Source of the DNA: Amnibacterium endophyticum
GTDB taxonomy: Bacteria; Actinomycetota; Actinomycetes; Actinomycetales; Microbacteriaceae
Direction of reading: 5' to 3'
DNA length: 64,000 nucleotides
NCBI RefSeq assembly: GCF_042680685.1
Contig: NZ_JBHUEA010000019.1
Span: 1 to 64,000, forward strand
The notes beneath the pieces are model-generated. The model was not told where the DNA came from. It did not search any database and saw only the letters and a list, made by a program, of their open reading frames with translations. Of this stretch, positions 33,034-41,031 are shown in pieces (positions within the stretch are counted from its first letter, which is position 1; each line of letters opens with the position of its first letter). A program made the position numbers and the translations under genes.

Positions 33034-33453
33034 GTGCGTGACGAGGACTTCGTCCGGGCGCTGCGAGCGCTCGACACGGACGCGTTCACGGTGCGTGACG
33101 TCCGACCGAGCGACGTCGGGACGCTCGAGCTGCGCTTCGCGACGAGGTCGGACCTCCGGCTCTGGTCGCTCGTGCTGCCGCTCCCGTCCGCGCCCGTTCT
33201 GAAACCGTGGCTCTACAGGCCGCCCGACGACGCGGTCGACTCGGCGCGCATGCTGGCCGTCTTCCTCGACGAGGAGATCCTGACCACTGCCATCTCGAGC
33301 GCGCGCGGGGAGGAGGTCGCGGGCGTGACGCTGGTCGAGCTGGCGCCGTACGGGTTGCGCAGAGGCGACGACGCCGAGCACGAGCGCCTCGCCGCGGCGG
33401 CAGCGGCAGGCGGCTGGGACGGCCGAGGAGGCAGCGTCTCCGCGGCGGGATGA
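33034..33453 (+). CDS. Hypothetical protein, 139 aa
   Basis: Unrecognised soluble protein: RDEDFVRALRALDTDAFTVRDVRPSDVGTLELRF at the start, LPLPSAPVLKPWLYRPPDDAVDSARMLAVFLDEEI in the middle, Ala-rich tail. The GTG at 33034 is preferred; GACACT lies 6 nt upstream. A TTG at 33004 would add ten residues. No context clue to function. Confidence 0.6.
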   Translation: MRDEDFVRALRALDTDAFTVRDVRPSDVGTLELRFATRSDLRLWSLVLPLPSAPVLKPWLYRPPDDAVDSARMLAVFLDEEILTTAISSARGEEVAGVTLVELAPYGLRRGDDAEHERLAAAAAAGGWDGRGGSVSAAG

Positions 33454-33633
33454 CATGGCCTCCTCCCTCGACCGTCGTCACGAGCGTCTGCGGCACGCGG
33501 CCACGCCCCCTGAGGTGGGGGATCTCGCGCGGTGTGCCGTGACCGACGGCCGTCCTGTGCGCTGTCACACTCGCGCCATCGGGATGTGCCGGGCCGGAGG
33601 CCCGTGAGGCCCGGAGCCCTTGGGGGAGAGCAC

Positions 33634-34002
33634 ATGCGGATTCGTCCCGTTCACCTCGCCGTCGCCGCGCTGGTGGCGATCGGGGCGGACGCCTCCGCCG
33701 GGACCGCGCAAGCGGCCTCGACATCGACCGCGCAGAAGCCGGTGGGCCGGTACGTGGCGTATCAGGCCTGCCAGGCGGCGATGTGGAAGTGGACCGCTCA
33801 GAACGCCGAGGCCGGCACCTCCGTCGCATCCTTCCGGCACCGCTACCGGAAGTCGGACGTGTGGCGCGAGCGGCACGGCTGGCACGTGCAGGTCGGCGGT
33901 GCACGCGGGGAGAAGGCCGGGACGAGCGGTGGCTCGGTGTACTGCGTCGTCACCGGCACCGATGCACAGCCCAAGCTCCTCGACTACTCGTTCCCGCGCT
34001 GA
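33634..34002 (+). CDS. Small secreted protein, 122 aa
   Basis: Sec signal peptide MRIRPVHLAVAALVAIGADASAGTAQA then a short basic, aromatic mature domain with Trp-rich helices (AYQACQAAMWKWTAQNAEAG, RKSDVWRERHGWHVQVGG) and two Cys (QACQ, VYCVV). GGGGGAG precedes the ATG. A GGGCC/GGCCC hairpin at about 33589-33601 lies in the 5' leader. Extracellular, function unknown. Confidence 0.72.
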   Translation: MRIRPVHLAVAALVAIGADASAGTAQAASTSTAQKPVGRYVAYQACQAAMWKWTAQNAEAGTSVASFRHRYRKSDVWRERHGWHVQVGGARGEKAGTSGGSVYCVVTGTDAQPKLLDYSFPR

Positions 34003-34204
34003 CTCGGCCATCGCGACCGCGCCCTGGACGGCTTGACCGAGTCCGCCCGACCCGTGCACGCACGGCCTCCGCGAGGACTCGCAGCCGGTGACGCAGCCGA
34101 CGCTGCAGCCCAGCGCGCGCGCCGCCCGGACTCGGGCGGCATGCCTGCACTGCTCCGTTCCTCAACCATCGCCTCATGGCGACCGTCCCGCCTTCGCAGG
34201 ACTG

Positions 34205-34226
34205 AGAGGCCCTGCGAGCAGGGCCT
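34205..34226. terminator. Hairpin downstream of secreted-protein gene
   Basis: GAGGCCCT-N6-AGGGCCTC, 8-bp perfect stem, about 200 bp after the 33634 gene and just upstream of the small ORF promoter at 34270. No T tract. The rest of 34003-34269 shows no supported gene. Confidence 0.45.
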
Positions 34227-34269
34227 CGAGACGGGCGCGACCGCGTTGTGCCCGGGCCTCCTGCGGATC

Positions 34270-34275
34270 TACCGT
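34270..34275 (+). promoter_or_regulatory. -10 element of 44-aa peptide gene
   Basis: TACCGT, 5 nt before the ATG at 34281. Confidence 0.45.
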
Positions 34276-34280
34276 GCAGC

Positions 34281-34415
34281 ATGCTTCGCGCGCTTCGAGT
34301 CGTGGTGCGGATGGGGGTGCGCGCTCTGATGGTCTTCCTCGCGGTGCTCTCGGTCGGAAGTGCGAAGGCGAACGCGCCACTGCTCCCGCCCTCGGACCAG
34401 GAGCTCCGTTTCTGA
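34281..34415 (+). CDS. Small secreted peptide, 44 aa
   Basis: ATG at 34281, stop TGA at 34413-34415. The sequence starts MLRALRVVVRMGVRALMVF, continues LAVLSVGSAKANA and ends PLLPPSDQELRF. It is a textbook signal peptide (Arg-rich n-region, hydrophobic core, AKA or ANA cleavage) with a mature peptide of only 12-15 residues. TACCGT lies 5 nt before the ATG, so the mRNA would be leaderless. Too short for family matching; secretion of a short acidic peptide is inference. Confidence 0.45.
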   Translation: MLRALRVVVRMGVRALMVFLAVLSVGSAKANAPLLPPSDQELRF

Positions 34416-34594
34416 AGCGGCGCGTCCTCACCGCGCGCTTGCGACAGGTGGGCGCCTACCGAGCCCGCTGTCCACGGGCAACCCGCTGAAGACGGCTTCT
34501 TCGGCACGCGTCGCCGACTTCTCACCTGCAGGAGACGGGCGCGGGCGGTCGGGCCGCTGAGTGAGCGCCTTCGACTGCTTCCGAACAGCTGGGG

Positions 34595-34861
34595 TCAGCT
34601 CGTGGAGCTGTGGCGTCGGTGGCGCAGCACCAGCAGGCCGACGAGGATCACGAGCCAGCCGGTCGTGAACATGCCGACGCCGATGAGGTCGCTGGGCTCG
34701 AGCGCTGCGAGCGGCTTGGGGAACGAGCCGAAGTTGAAGAGCACGCCCCAGACCTCCCACACGAGTGCGAGCGTCGCGATGGTGAAGACCAGAACCGCGA
34801 GCTTGCCGGGGAGGTCGCGCAGCACGAGCTCGTCGGTCCACTGCTCGTCGTCTGCTGCCAT
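34595..34861 (-). CDS. Two-helix membrane protein, 88 aa
   Basis: An acidic cytoplasmic start (MAADDEQWTDELVLRDLPGK) then helices LAVLVFTIATLALVWEVWGVLF and LIGVGMFTTGWLVILVGLLVL, ending in a His/Arg tail. The ATG at 34861 lies 6 nt after minus-strand TACGCT (leaderless). A perfect palindrome AAGTCGACTT at 34873-34882 borders the -10. Function unknown. Confidence 0.68.
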   Translation of the reverse strand: MAADDEQWTDELVLRDLPGKLAVLVFTIATLALVWEVWGVLFNFGSFPKPLAALEPSDLIGVGMFTTGWLVILVGLLVLRHRRHSSTS

Positions 34862-34867
34862 CGGCTG

Positions 34868-34882
34868 AGCGTAAGTCGACTT
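34868..34882 (-). promoter_or_regulatory. -10 element and palindrome of the two-helix protein gene
   Basis: Minus-strand TACGCT (34868-34873) and the 10-bp palindrome AAGTCGACTT (34873-34882) share one base. A second repeat TGCGAC-N7-GTCGCA lies at 34913-34931. Confidence 0.4.
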
Positions 34883-35079
34883 CGGCTCCACCGCGAGGTG
34901 TGATCGCTCGGATGCGACAGGAGAAGTCGCACCAGTGGGGCAGGAAGACGGCAGCTGAACCGAACCGGCCGTCTGCTTCCTGCTCCACCGAGCGCTGTCG
35001 GGCTGGAAGAGACGGCGACTCGCGAGCGGGCGCTCGAGGTCCCGCGTGCGAGCCGCGGCCGAGTCTGAGACGGTGCCTC

Positions 35080-35238
35080 ATGCCGTCGCGCTCACCCGGC
35101 CCCGCACCCGCCGATGAAGTTCGTCGAGCGGAGCGCCGCCGGCGCCTCCTCGCGCTGGCCCTCGGCGTGCTCCTGATCGCTGCCGCAGTGCTCGCCCTTT
35201 GGTGGGGTGTGACGCACCCCGTCGGGCGCAGGGCCTGA
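35080..35238 (+). CDS. Single-TM small protein, 52 aa
   Basis: MPSRSPGPAPADEVRRAERRRR is a charged cytoplasmic start, followed by one helix LLALALGVLLIAAAVLALWWG and a short tail. Codon use is genomic. GACGGT lies 5 nt before the ATG. Membrane-anchored micro-protein of unknown role. Confidence 0.5.
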   Translation: MPSRSPGPAPADEVRRAERRRRLLALALGVLLIAAAVLALWWGVTHPVGRRA

Positions 35239-35383
35239 CGCGGCTGCCGAGCGGACGAGCAAGCAGTCTCCTGCGCAGGGGAGGCGGCCGTCTCCAGGCA
35301 GGGGAGTGCGACCTCGGCGAGCAGCGCGCGGAGATGGTTCCCGGGAGATGTCAGGAATCGGCTGCTGCGGGACGCTTCTTGGT

Positions 35384-35932
35384 GTGAGGGTCGATCTGGT
35401 GCGGTGCGCGGACGCGCAGCTGCTGCTGGAGGGCCCGGCCGGTCTCGGGGTGCTCTACGACCGGCACGCGAGGACCGTCATGCGGTTCGCGGTGTCGCTG
35501 ATCGGCCTCGGTGACGAGGCCGACGAGGTGGTGCAGGAGACGTTCCTGCTCGCATGGCGAAAGCGTTCGAGCGTGGTGGCGGTGAACGGATCGGTCCTGC
35601 CGTGGCTGTTGAACGCGGCACGCTTCGAGGCGCTGGCGGCACGGCGTCGTCGGGTGCGACGGGAGTCGCGCGTGGTGCCCCTGGATCTGGCGGTCCATGA
35701 CAGGGCTGCCGCGTCCTCCGATCCGTCCGGGTTGCAGGAGGTGCTCAGCGGCCTGTCGGAGACGGACCGCGCGGTGGTGGAGGCGGTCCTGGTGGACGGC
35801 CTGTCCTACGCCGAGGCGGCGGAGCGGCTCGAGGTGTCGGTGGCGACGGTGGGGAAGCGGTTGCAGCGCGCTCGGGCGCGGGTGCGGGCGGGGCTGCGGA
35901 CTGCGGCTGAGACGTCAAAAGGAGGCTGCTGA
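35384..35932 (+). CDS. ECF sigma factor
   Basis: A 182-aa sigma-70 family protein. Region 2 is LYDRHARTVMRFAVSLIGLGDEADEVVQETFLLAWRK and region 4 is LSETDRAVVEAVLVDGLSYAEAAERLEVSVATVGKRLQRARARVRAG. It lacks region 3, as ECF factors do. Start uncertain (GTG 35384; alternatives ATG 35348 and GTG 35399). The stop overlaps the next start (TGATG), coupling it to the putative anti-sigma protein. Confidence 0.88.
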   Translation: MRVDLVRCADAQLLLEGPAGLGVLYDRHARTVMRFAVSLIGLGDEADEVVQETFLLAWRKRSSVVAVNGSVLPWLLNAARFEALAARRRRVRRESRVVPLDLAVHDRAAASSDPSGLQEVLSGLSETDRAVVEAVLVDGLSYAEAAERLEVSVATVGKRLQRARARVRAGLRTAAETSKGGC

Positions 35933-36405
35933 TGGCCGATCGGAAGAGGGACCTCGACGTCGAGGTCGATCTGCGTCTGGCCGCAGGGCGGTCACGGCTG
36001 CTGCAGCGGGTGCAGCGGAGGCAGCGGATCCACCGCGCTGGTGCGGTCGGCGCTGCAGCGCTGATCCTCGGCCTGGGCCTCGTCAACGGGGTCGGCGGTG
36101 CGGTGCCCGGTGTGGTCGCAGCCCGGGTGACCTGCTACACGGCGGCCGACCTGACCGCGCCGCACGACACCGTGCGCCTCCCGGCGGGGGCGTCGCCGAG
36201 CGCGCTCACGGCCGCGCAGCAGCGCCGGCTCTGCGACGACGTCTGGCGCTCGGGCGACGCGACCGGCAGCGATGGCGGGACGGAGGCGATCTCGGCCGCG
36301 ATGTGCCGTCTGGTCGGCGGCGCGATCGCCGTCTTCCCGATCGACGACCGGTCCGAGACATCCGGCCAGGTCTGCCACCGCCTCGGGCTGACCTCGATCG
36401 CGTGA
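35932..36405 (+). CDS. One-TM Cys-rich protein, putative anti-sigma factor
   Basis: A 157-aa protein. A charged cytoplasmic N-terminus of ~34 residues precedes one TM helix (GAVGAAALILGLGLVNGVGGAV) and an outer domain of ~95 residues with four evenly spaced Cys (68, 101, 125, 148). GGAGG precedes the ATG. No zinc-binding ZAS motif is seen, so the anti-sigma role is inferred only from the sigma-coupled position and topology. The outer Cys residues could form two disulfides and sense redox state. Confidence 0.72.
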   Translation: MADRKRDLDVEVDLRLAAGRSRLLQRVQRRQRIHRAGAVGAAALILGLGLVNGVGGAVPGVVAARVTCYTAADLTAPHDTVRLPAGASPSALTAAQQRRLCDDVWRSGDATGSDGGTEAISAAMCRLVGGAIAVFPIDDRSETSGQVCHRLGLTSIA

Positions 36406-36412
36406 GCCGACG

Positions 36413-37282
36413 ATGACCGGAGGCCGCCGCCCCTCGAACGCCCGACGGCGCGAGCTCGCGCGGACGAAGGCGCAGCAGCAGCGGGAGGCGCAGCAGCGCC
36501 GCGACCGGCGCAGGCGGATCGCGCTGCAGGCCTCGATCGGTGCGGTCCTGATCGCGGTGGTGGTCGTGATCACGCTCGTCCTCACGAAGGCGCAGCCGCC
36601 GGTGACCGCGATCCCGCAGCACATGCCCGACGGTGGCATCACGATCAGTGGACCGGACCTGCAGGCGGTGCGTGGACCGGCCGCGACGTCGACCACCTCT
36701 GCGGGATCGAGGACCTCCTTCGAGGGCAAGGTCCTGATCCAGGAGTGGGAGGACTTCGGCTGCCCGGCCTGCCAGCGCTTCGAGCAGACCAACGCCGCGC
36801 AGATCGAGCAGCTCGTCCGCAGCGGCGCCGCGGTGGTGCAGTACTTCCCGGTCGCGATCCTCGACAACCGGTTCGCGCCCGGCGACGACTACTCCACCCG
36901 CGCGGCCAACGCGGCCGCAGCCGTCGCGAACTGGTCGCCGGACGCCTACCGCGCCTTCCACGCCGCGCTCTTCCGGCCGGGCGTGCAACCCGCGGAGGGC
37001 GGCGCAGGACTCGGTGACGACCGCCTGGTCCAGATCGCGCAGCAGGTCGGCGCCGGCCATCTGCCCGAGATCCGCCGAGCGGTGCACGACCGCCGCTTCA
37101 CCGGGTGGATCGCGGCCCGCACCCGCGACTTCACCCACAACCGCGGACCGCTCGCCGCAGTCGACTTCCCGACCACGTGGCAGGGCCCGTCCACTCCCAC
37201 CGTGCTGGTCGACGGCCACTACTACGACGGCACCACCGACTTCGGCGCCTTCGTCACCGGCACCGCCGGCAGCACCGGCTGA
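36413..37282 (+). CDS. Membrane-anchored DsbA-like thioredoxin protein
   Basis: A 289-aa protein. A very basic Gln-rich cytoplasmic tail (1-36) precedes a TM at about 37-58. The outer thioredoxin-4/DsbA domain has the active site C117-P-A-C120 in EDFGCPACQRF, the DsbA helical insertion, and the cis-Pro loop at GPSTPTVLV. It oxidises or isomerises thiols outside the membrane. It begins 7 bp after the Cys-rich protein, so sigma, membrane partner and DsbA form one operon. Confidence 0.9.
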   Translation: MTGGRRPSNARRRELARTKAQQQREAQQRRDRRRRIALQASIGAVLIAVVVVITLVLTKAQPPVTAIPQHMPDGGITISGPDLQAVRGPAATSTTSAGSRTSFEGKVLIQEWEDFGCPACQRFEQTNAAQIEQLVRSGAAVVQYFPVAILDNRFAPGDDYSTRAANAAAAVANWSPDAYRAFHAALFRPGVQPAEGGAGLGDDRLVQIAQQVGAGHLPEIRRAVHDRRFTGWIAARTRDFTHNRGPLAAVDFPTTWQGPSTPTVLVDGHYYDGTTDFGAFVTGTAGSTG

Positions 37283-37348
37283 CGCGATGCCCACGCGTCG
37301 CGCATCGTCGAGATGCACGGCCCCACGGAGGTGAGCCGCTTCACGCGA

Positions 37349-37370
37349 GCAGGACGGTGAGACGTCCTGC
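37349..37370. terminator. Hairpin between convergent DsbA and MFS genes
   Basis: GCAGGACG-N6-CGTCCTGC, an 8-bp perfect stem. Confidence 0.5.
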
Positions 37371-37432
37371 GGTCGGGGGAGCGAGGCGCGGAGAGCTCCG
37401 CCGACGGCGCGCTCGGACGGAGGCGGAGGGGC

Positions 37433-37448
37433 GCGCCGAACAGGTTCG
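37433..37448. terminator. Second hairpin near MFS 3' end
   Basis: GCCGAAC-AG-GTTCGGC, a 7-bp dyad 21 bp past the MFS stop on the minus strand. Confidence 0.45.
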
Positions 37449-37468
37449 GCACGTCCCTCCGGATGCGG

Positions 37469-38941
37469 TCAGACCGCGAGCTCGTCGATGTCCTGGATGC
37501 CCAGCCGGTGCGCGGCTTCTCGACGCTTCAGCAGCGACGGGGCCGCGATCGCCCCGAGGATCGCGACGACGCCGACGCCGGCGCACGCCCAGAAGCCGAT
37601 GGTGAAGGCCTTGTCGAGCGGAAGGCCCTGCGGGGTCGCGTTCGCCGTGATCAGGGCGGCGATGACGGCGGTGCCGATGCTGCTGCCGATGGTGCGGACG
37701 ACGGTGTTGGCGCTGATCGCCTCGCCGGTCTGCGTGGCGGGAACGCTCTCGATGATGGCGTTGGAGCAGGCCGCCAGCGCCATGCCGATCCCGACACCGG
37801 TGAGGAGTCCGGAGACCACGATCTGCCACAGCTCGCCGTGCGCGATCGCGGGCAGCGCGAACGCGAGCACGACGGAGACGCCGCCGATGAGCATCGGCGG
37901 CTTCGGGCCGACCCTGCGCACGAGCATGCCCGCGATCGGCGCCGCGACGACCATCGCGACGACCGTCGGCAGCAGCAGCAGGCCGGCGGAGGAGACGGAC
38001 TCCCCGAACCCGTACCCGGTGATCGCGGGCAGCTGCAGCAGCGTCGGGACGAGCACGAAGGTGCCGAACATCACGAAGCCGAAGATCAGCGCGACGACGT
38101 GCGCGGTCCAGACGCCGCGGATCCGGAACAGCCGGACGTCGATCAGCGGGGACTGCACGCGCAGCTCCACGAGGACGAACACGACCAGCGTGACGGCGCC
38201 GAGGATCAGCAGACCGACGGTCCGGACGTCGCCCCACCCCCAGGTCTCGCCCTCGCTGATGGCCAGCAGCAGCGAGACGAGCGACACGGCGAGGACCCCG
38301 GTGCCGACGAGGTCGAGCCGTCCGGGCTTGCGCACCGGCGACTCGGGCATCCCGAGGACCACGCCGAGCAGCGCGACGACCACGAGGATCGCGGGCAGCC
38401 AGAAGAGCCAGTGCCAGGAGAGGCTCTGCACGATCGGTCCGGCTGCGACGATGCCCACGCCCGCCCCGATGCCGAAGATCGCGGACAGCAGGCCGATGGT
38501 CACGCTGACCTGCTCCCGGGGCAGCTCGTCGCGCACGATGCCGATGGAGAGCGGCAGGACGGCTCCCGCGGCTCCCTGGATGGCGCGGGCGGCGATGAGC
38601 ACGCCGAGGTTCGGCGCGAGTGCGGCGAGGACCGTGCCGACGAGCAGCAGCGCGAGCACGACGATCAGGATCCGGCGCTTGCCGACCATGTCGCCGAGGC
38701 GGGCGAGGATCGGCGTCAGCACGGCGGCCGACAGGAGGTAGGCGGTCAGCACCCAGCTCACGGCGCTCGTGGTCGCGTCGAGGTCCCTGCCGATGGTCGC
38801 GAGCGCCGGAGCGACCAGCGATTGGAGGACCGCGAACGAGAGGCCGCCGAGGGAGAGGTAGATGACGATCAAGGTGCTGTTGGGGCGATGCGTCACCGCC
38901 TGCTCGACATCCGCGGAAGCGGGGCGAGTGGTCTGCGTCAT
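37469..38941 (-). CDS. DHA2-type MFS drug exporter (14 TM)
   Basis: A 490-aa proton/drug antiporter. It has WVLTAYLLSAAVLTPILARLGDMVGKRR (motif A region), RAIQGAAGAVLPLSIGIVRDELP, and a length and helix count fitting the 14-TM DHA2 family. GGAGAG precedes the ATG. It is divergent from a TetR gene with two matching operators between them, so it is likely an inducible drug pump. Confidence 0.93.
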   Translation of the reverse strand: MTQTTRPASADVEQAVTHRPNSTLIVIYLSLGGLSFAVLQSLVAPALATIGRDLDATTSAVSWVLTAYLLSAAVLTPILARLGDMVGKRRILIVVLALLLVGTVLAALAPNLGVLIAARAIQGAAGAVLPLSIGIVRDELPREQVSVTIGLLSAIFGIGAGVGIVAAGPIVQSLSWHWLFWLPAILVVVALLGVVLGMPESPVRKPGRLDLVGTGVLAVSLVSLLLAISEGETWGWGDVRTVGLLILGAVTLVVFVLVELRVQSPLIDVRLFRIRGVWTAHVVALIFGFVMFGTFVLVPTLLQLPAITGYGFGESVSSAGLLLLPTVVAMVVAAPIAGMLVRRVGPKPPMLIGGVSVVLAFALPAIAHGELWQIVVSGLLTGVGIGMALAACSNAIIESVPATQTGEAISANTVVRTIGSSIGTAVIAALITANATPQGLPLDKAFTIGFWACAGVGVVAILGAIAAPSLLKRREAAHRLGIQDIDELAV

Positions 38942-38956
38942 GTCTCTCCGTCTGCA

Positions 38957-38974
38957 TGTAAACGAGCGTTGACT
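38957..38974. promoter_or_regulatory. TetR operator A
   Basis: TGT-A-AACG-A-G-C-GTT-G-ACT, a pseudo-palindrome between the MFS start and its minus-strand -10 candidate TAGCGT (38977-38982). Confidence 0.65.
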
Positions 38975-38999
38975 AGACGCTACGGCTCGGTCCTCAGCA

Positions 39000-39017
39000 T
39001 GTCAACGCGGGTTCACT
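39000..39017. promoter_or_regulatory. TetR operator B
   Basis: TGT-C-AACG-C-G-G-GTT-C-ACT, the same pattern as operator A, starting 43 nt away and just upstream of tetR promoter sequences (TACGGT 39036-39041). Confidence 0.65.
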
Positions 39018-39058
39018 TGCGCGCGGCGCTCCGGCTACGGTGTCGTCCGGAGGAAGTC

Positions 39059-39718
39059 ATGGCACTCGGGACGCACGATGAGGTGGAGCCCCCGGTCGCG
39101 GTGGACGCGGGAATGAACCGCGCCGCCGCGGAGGCGGGCAGGTCCCGCGATGCCGCGAACACCCGCCGGCTGCTGCTGGAGGCGGCACGCCGACGATTCG
39201 CGCACCAGGGGTACAGCGCGACGACGAGCCGGGACATCGCCGCGGACGCCGGGGTCAACGTCGCGCTCATCAATCGCTACTTCACCTCGAAGGAGGGCCT
39301 CTTCGAGGCCTGCCTCACCCGCACGGTTCAGGAGCTCGACGACGCGGAGGTGCGCACGCCGACGCTGGACGAGCTGGTCCGGACGATGGTCGAGCAGATC
39401 ACCACGCCCACCGCCGCCGACAAGCCGCTCCAGCTGCTGCTGCTCCTGCGGGCTTCCGGCGACGATCGCGCCGACGCGATCCGGCGGCGGACGATGCAGA
39501 CCTACACGGAACGCATGGCGACCATCGCGGGATGGCGCCCCGAGGACCCCTCCACCGCCCCGCTGCTCCTGCGTGCGCAGATCGCCATGGCGATGGGATT
39601 CGGCATCGTGGTCATGCGCACCTCATCGGACCTCGAGCCGCTCGCGTCGGCGACGAAGGAGCAGCTGAGCGAGCCGCTGCGCGCGGTGCTGGGGAACCTG
39701 CTGCCGCACCCCTCCTGA
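39059..39718 (+). CDS. TetR-family repressor of the divergent DHA2 pump
   Basis: A 219-aa TetR protein. HTH: RRLLLEAARRRFAHQGYSATTSRDIAADAGVNVALINRYFTSKEGLF. The ligand domain is helical. The ATG follows a GGAGG site. Two TGTnAACGnGnGTTnACT sites in the divergent region are its likely operators, giving autoregulation and control of the pump. Confidence 0.92.
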   Translation: MALGTHDEVEPPVAVDAGMNRAAAEAGRSRDAANTRRLLLEAARRRFAHQGYSATTSRDIAADAGVNVALINRYFTSKEGLFEACLTRTVQELDDAEVRTPTLDELVRTMVEQITTPTAADKPLQLLLLLRASGDDRADAIRRRTMQTYTERMATIAGWRPEDPSTAPLLLRAQIAMAMGFGIVVMRTSSDLEPLASATKEQLSEPLRAVLGNLLPHPS

Positions 39719-39785
39719 CCCTGCCGGCACGCGCGATGGCGGGCATCGGTGCGAGGGCGAGGTCGTCGGCTGGGACACTGCAGAC

Positions 39786-40030
39786 GTGTTGGCCGCGCGG
39801 TGCGACGGGCAGGGCCCTTCATCCGTGCTGCAGGTGGGGGAGCTGCCCGATCCGTCCCCGGGCCCCGGCGAGGATCACCCGGTCGGGCATCGATCCCGGC
39901 GACACGAAGAAGCGGCGAGCGACGTTCGGGCTGCCCATGCCGTATCCGCGGATCGTGCCGCACGGCGACGGCGCGGGCGTGGTCGACCGGGTCGGCTCCG
40001 CTGTCGACGAGCGACGGACGATCTCGCCGC
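39786..40030 (+). pseudogene. Truncated copy of NADPH:quinone oxidoreductase
   Basis: This region is collinear with the start of the intact reductase at 52835. Both begin GACACTGC.. GTGTTGGC/GTGCTGGC and share the GGGCAGGGCCC/GAGCAGGGCCC region, the ACGTTCGGGCT region and CGCGGATCGTGCCGCAC. The copy lacks about 11 nt around the GEVRVRL codons, which breaks the frame. After VGSA it jumps to the GGACGATCTCGCCGC segment (40016-40030, matching 53191-53205), losing about 130 nt. The last two thirds of the gene are absent. It is a decayed paralogue with its promoter element; 40031-40170 holds nothing recognisable. Confidence 0.8.
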
Positions 40031-40170
40031 AGGCACGAGTACGAGCTTTCGCGACATCACTGCAACCCAGGAGCCCGGCCGCTGCGGACCGACGTCTCGC
40101 GAGCAGGGGAGCGAGAGGCCCTTCTGCTCCTTCGCGCGGCTCGCTCTTCATCGTCGGCTGGTCCTGTGCG

Positions 40171-40947
40171 TCAGACCCGGCGGTAGATGGTGAGGACCTG
40201 CTCGGGCTGGTCGGTGACCTGGAATGACGCGAAGGTCATCGGGTGCACTGCTCCTTCGCGGTCGCGCACGCGCTTGACGCCGGAGCGGCTGGTGGCGATG
40301 TCGTAGCGGGGCCACCAGGCGTCGGCCTGGGGGCTCTGCGAGCGGAGCTCGTGCTCGAGGAGGCGGAAGCGCGGCGAGCCGGGGTGCCGCCCTGCGTTGG
40401 CGCGGAGTCGGGCGAGGACTCCTTGTGCGACATCGGTCCAGTCCGGCAGGACGTCGCGTGCGGTCGGGGATGTGAAGATCCACCTGGCCAGGTTGGGGCG
40501 GGCGAGGTCGGTGGCGCCCCGGAACAGCGCCGCGGCCTCCGCGTTCCAGGCCAGCAGGTCGTAGCTGCTGCCGGTGACGTAGGCCGGGTTCGGCGCGACG
40601 AGCGCCGGGACGGCGGCGACCTCGGGAGCGAGGTGCTCGACGTCCTCGAGCGGCGGACCGTCCTCCGCGGCGATCGCGAGCAGGTGCGCGCGTTCGGTGT
40701 CCTGCAGCCGCAGCGCGGCGGCGATCGATATGAGCACCTGGCGGGACGGCTGCACGTCCCGCCCCTGCTCCAGGAACGTGTACCAGGTGGTGCTGATCCC
40801 GGCGAGGGTCGCGAGCTCTTCCCGTCGCAGCCCCGGCGTGCGCCGGCGTCCGGAACCCGGTAGCCCGACGTCCGACGGGCTGGTCCGCTCCCGTCGGGCG
40901 CGCAGGAACGCGCCGAGCTCGCGCCGACGCTCGGAGGTCGCCACCAT
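40171..40947 (-). CDS. XRE-HTH regulator with MmyB-like ligand domain
   Basis: A 258-aa regulator. The HTH region RRRTPGLRREELATLAGISTTWYTFLEQGRDVQPS is the hallmark of the MmyB/MLTR group; the C-terminal domain (NPAYVTGSSYDLLAWNAEAAALFRG ... PGSPRFRLLEHELRSQSP ... GVKRVRDREGAVHPMTFASFQV) is a PAS-like pocket. Start ATG at 40947; an in-frame ATG at 40986 is possible. It is divergent from the reductase at 41032, its probable target, as usual for this family. Confidence 0.9.
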   Translation of the reverse strand: MVATSERRRELGAFLRARRERTSPSDVGLPGSGRRRTPGLRREELATLAGISTTWYTFLEQGRDVQPSRQVLISIAAALRLQDTERAHLLAIAAEDGPPLEDVEHLAPEVAAVPALVAPNPAYVTGSSYDLLAWNAEAAALFRGATDLARPNLARWIFTSPTARDVLPDWTDVAQGVLARLRANAGRHPGSPRFRLLEHELRSQSPQADAWWPRYDIATSRSGVKRVRDREGAVHPMTFASFQVTDQPEQVLTIYRRV

Positions 40948-40975
40948 CGGATCCAGGATCCTTCCTGCTGCACTC

Positions 40976-41006
40976 GATACCAGCATGAGCGGGATCTGGA
41001 TACCAG
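40976..41006. promoter_or_regulatory. GATACCAG direct repeats, operator candidate
   Basis: GATACCAG occurs at 40976-40983 and 40999-41006, 23 nt apart; the second is part of the palindrome CTGG-ATA-CCAG. The repeats lie between the XRE regulator and the reductase. Confidence 0.5.
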
Positions 41007-41031
41007 GCTGACTACTGCTGATGCTGGGGGG

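Noticed and set aside
34033..34329. 98-codon plus-strand ORF before the small peptide gene
   Set aside because: No codon bias or ribosome site; Arg/Ala-rich product, unlike the 44-aa ORF that has a promoter and signal peptide.
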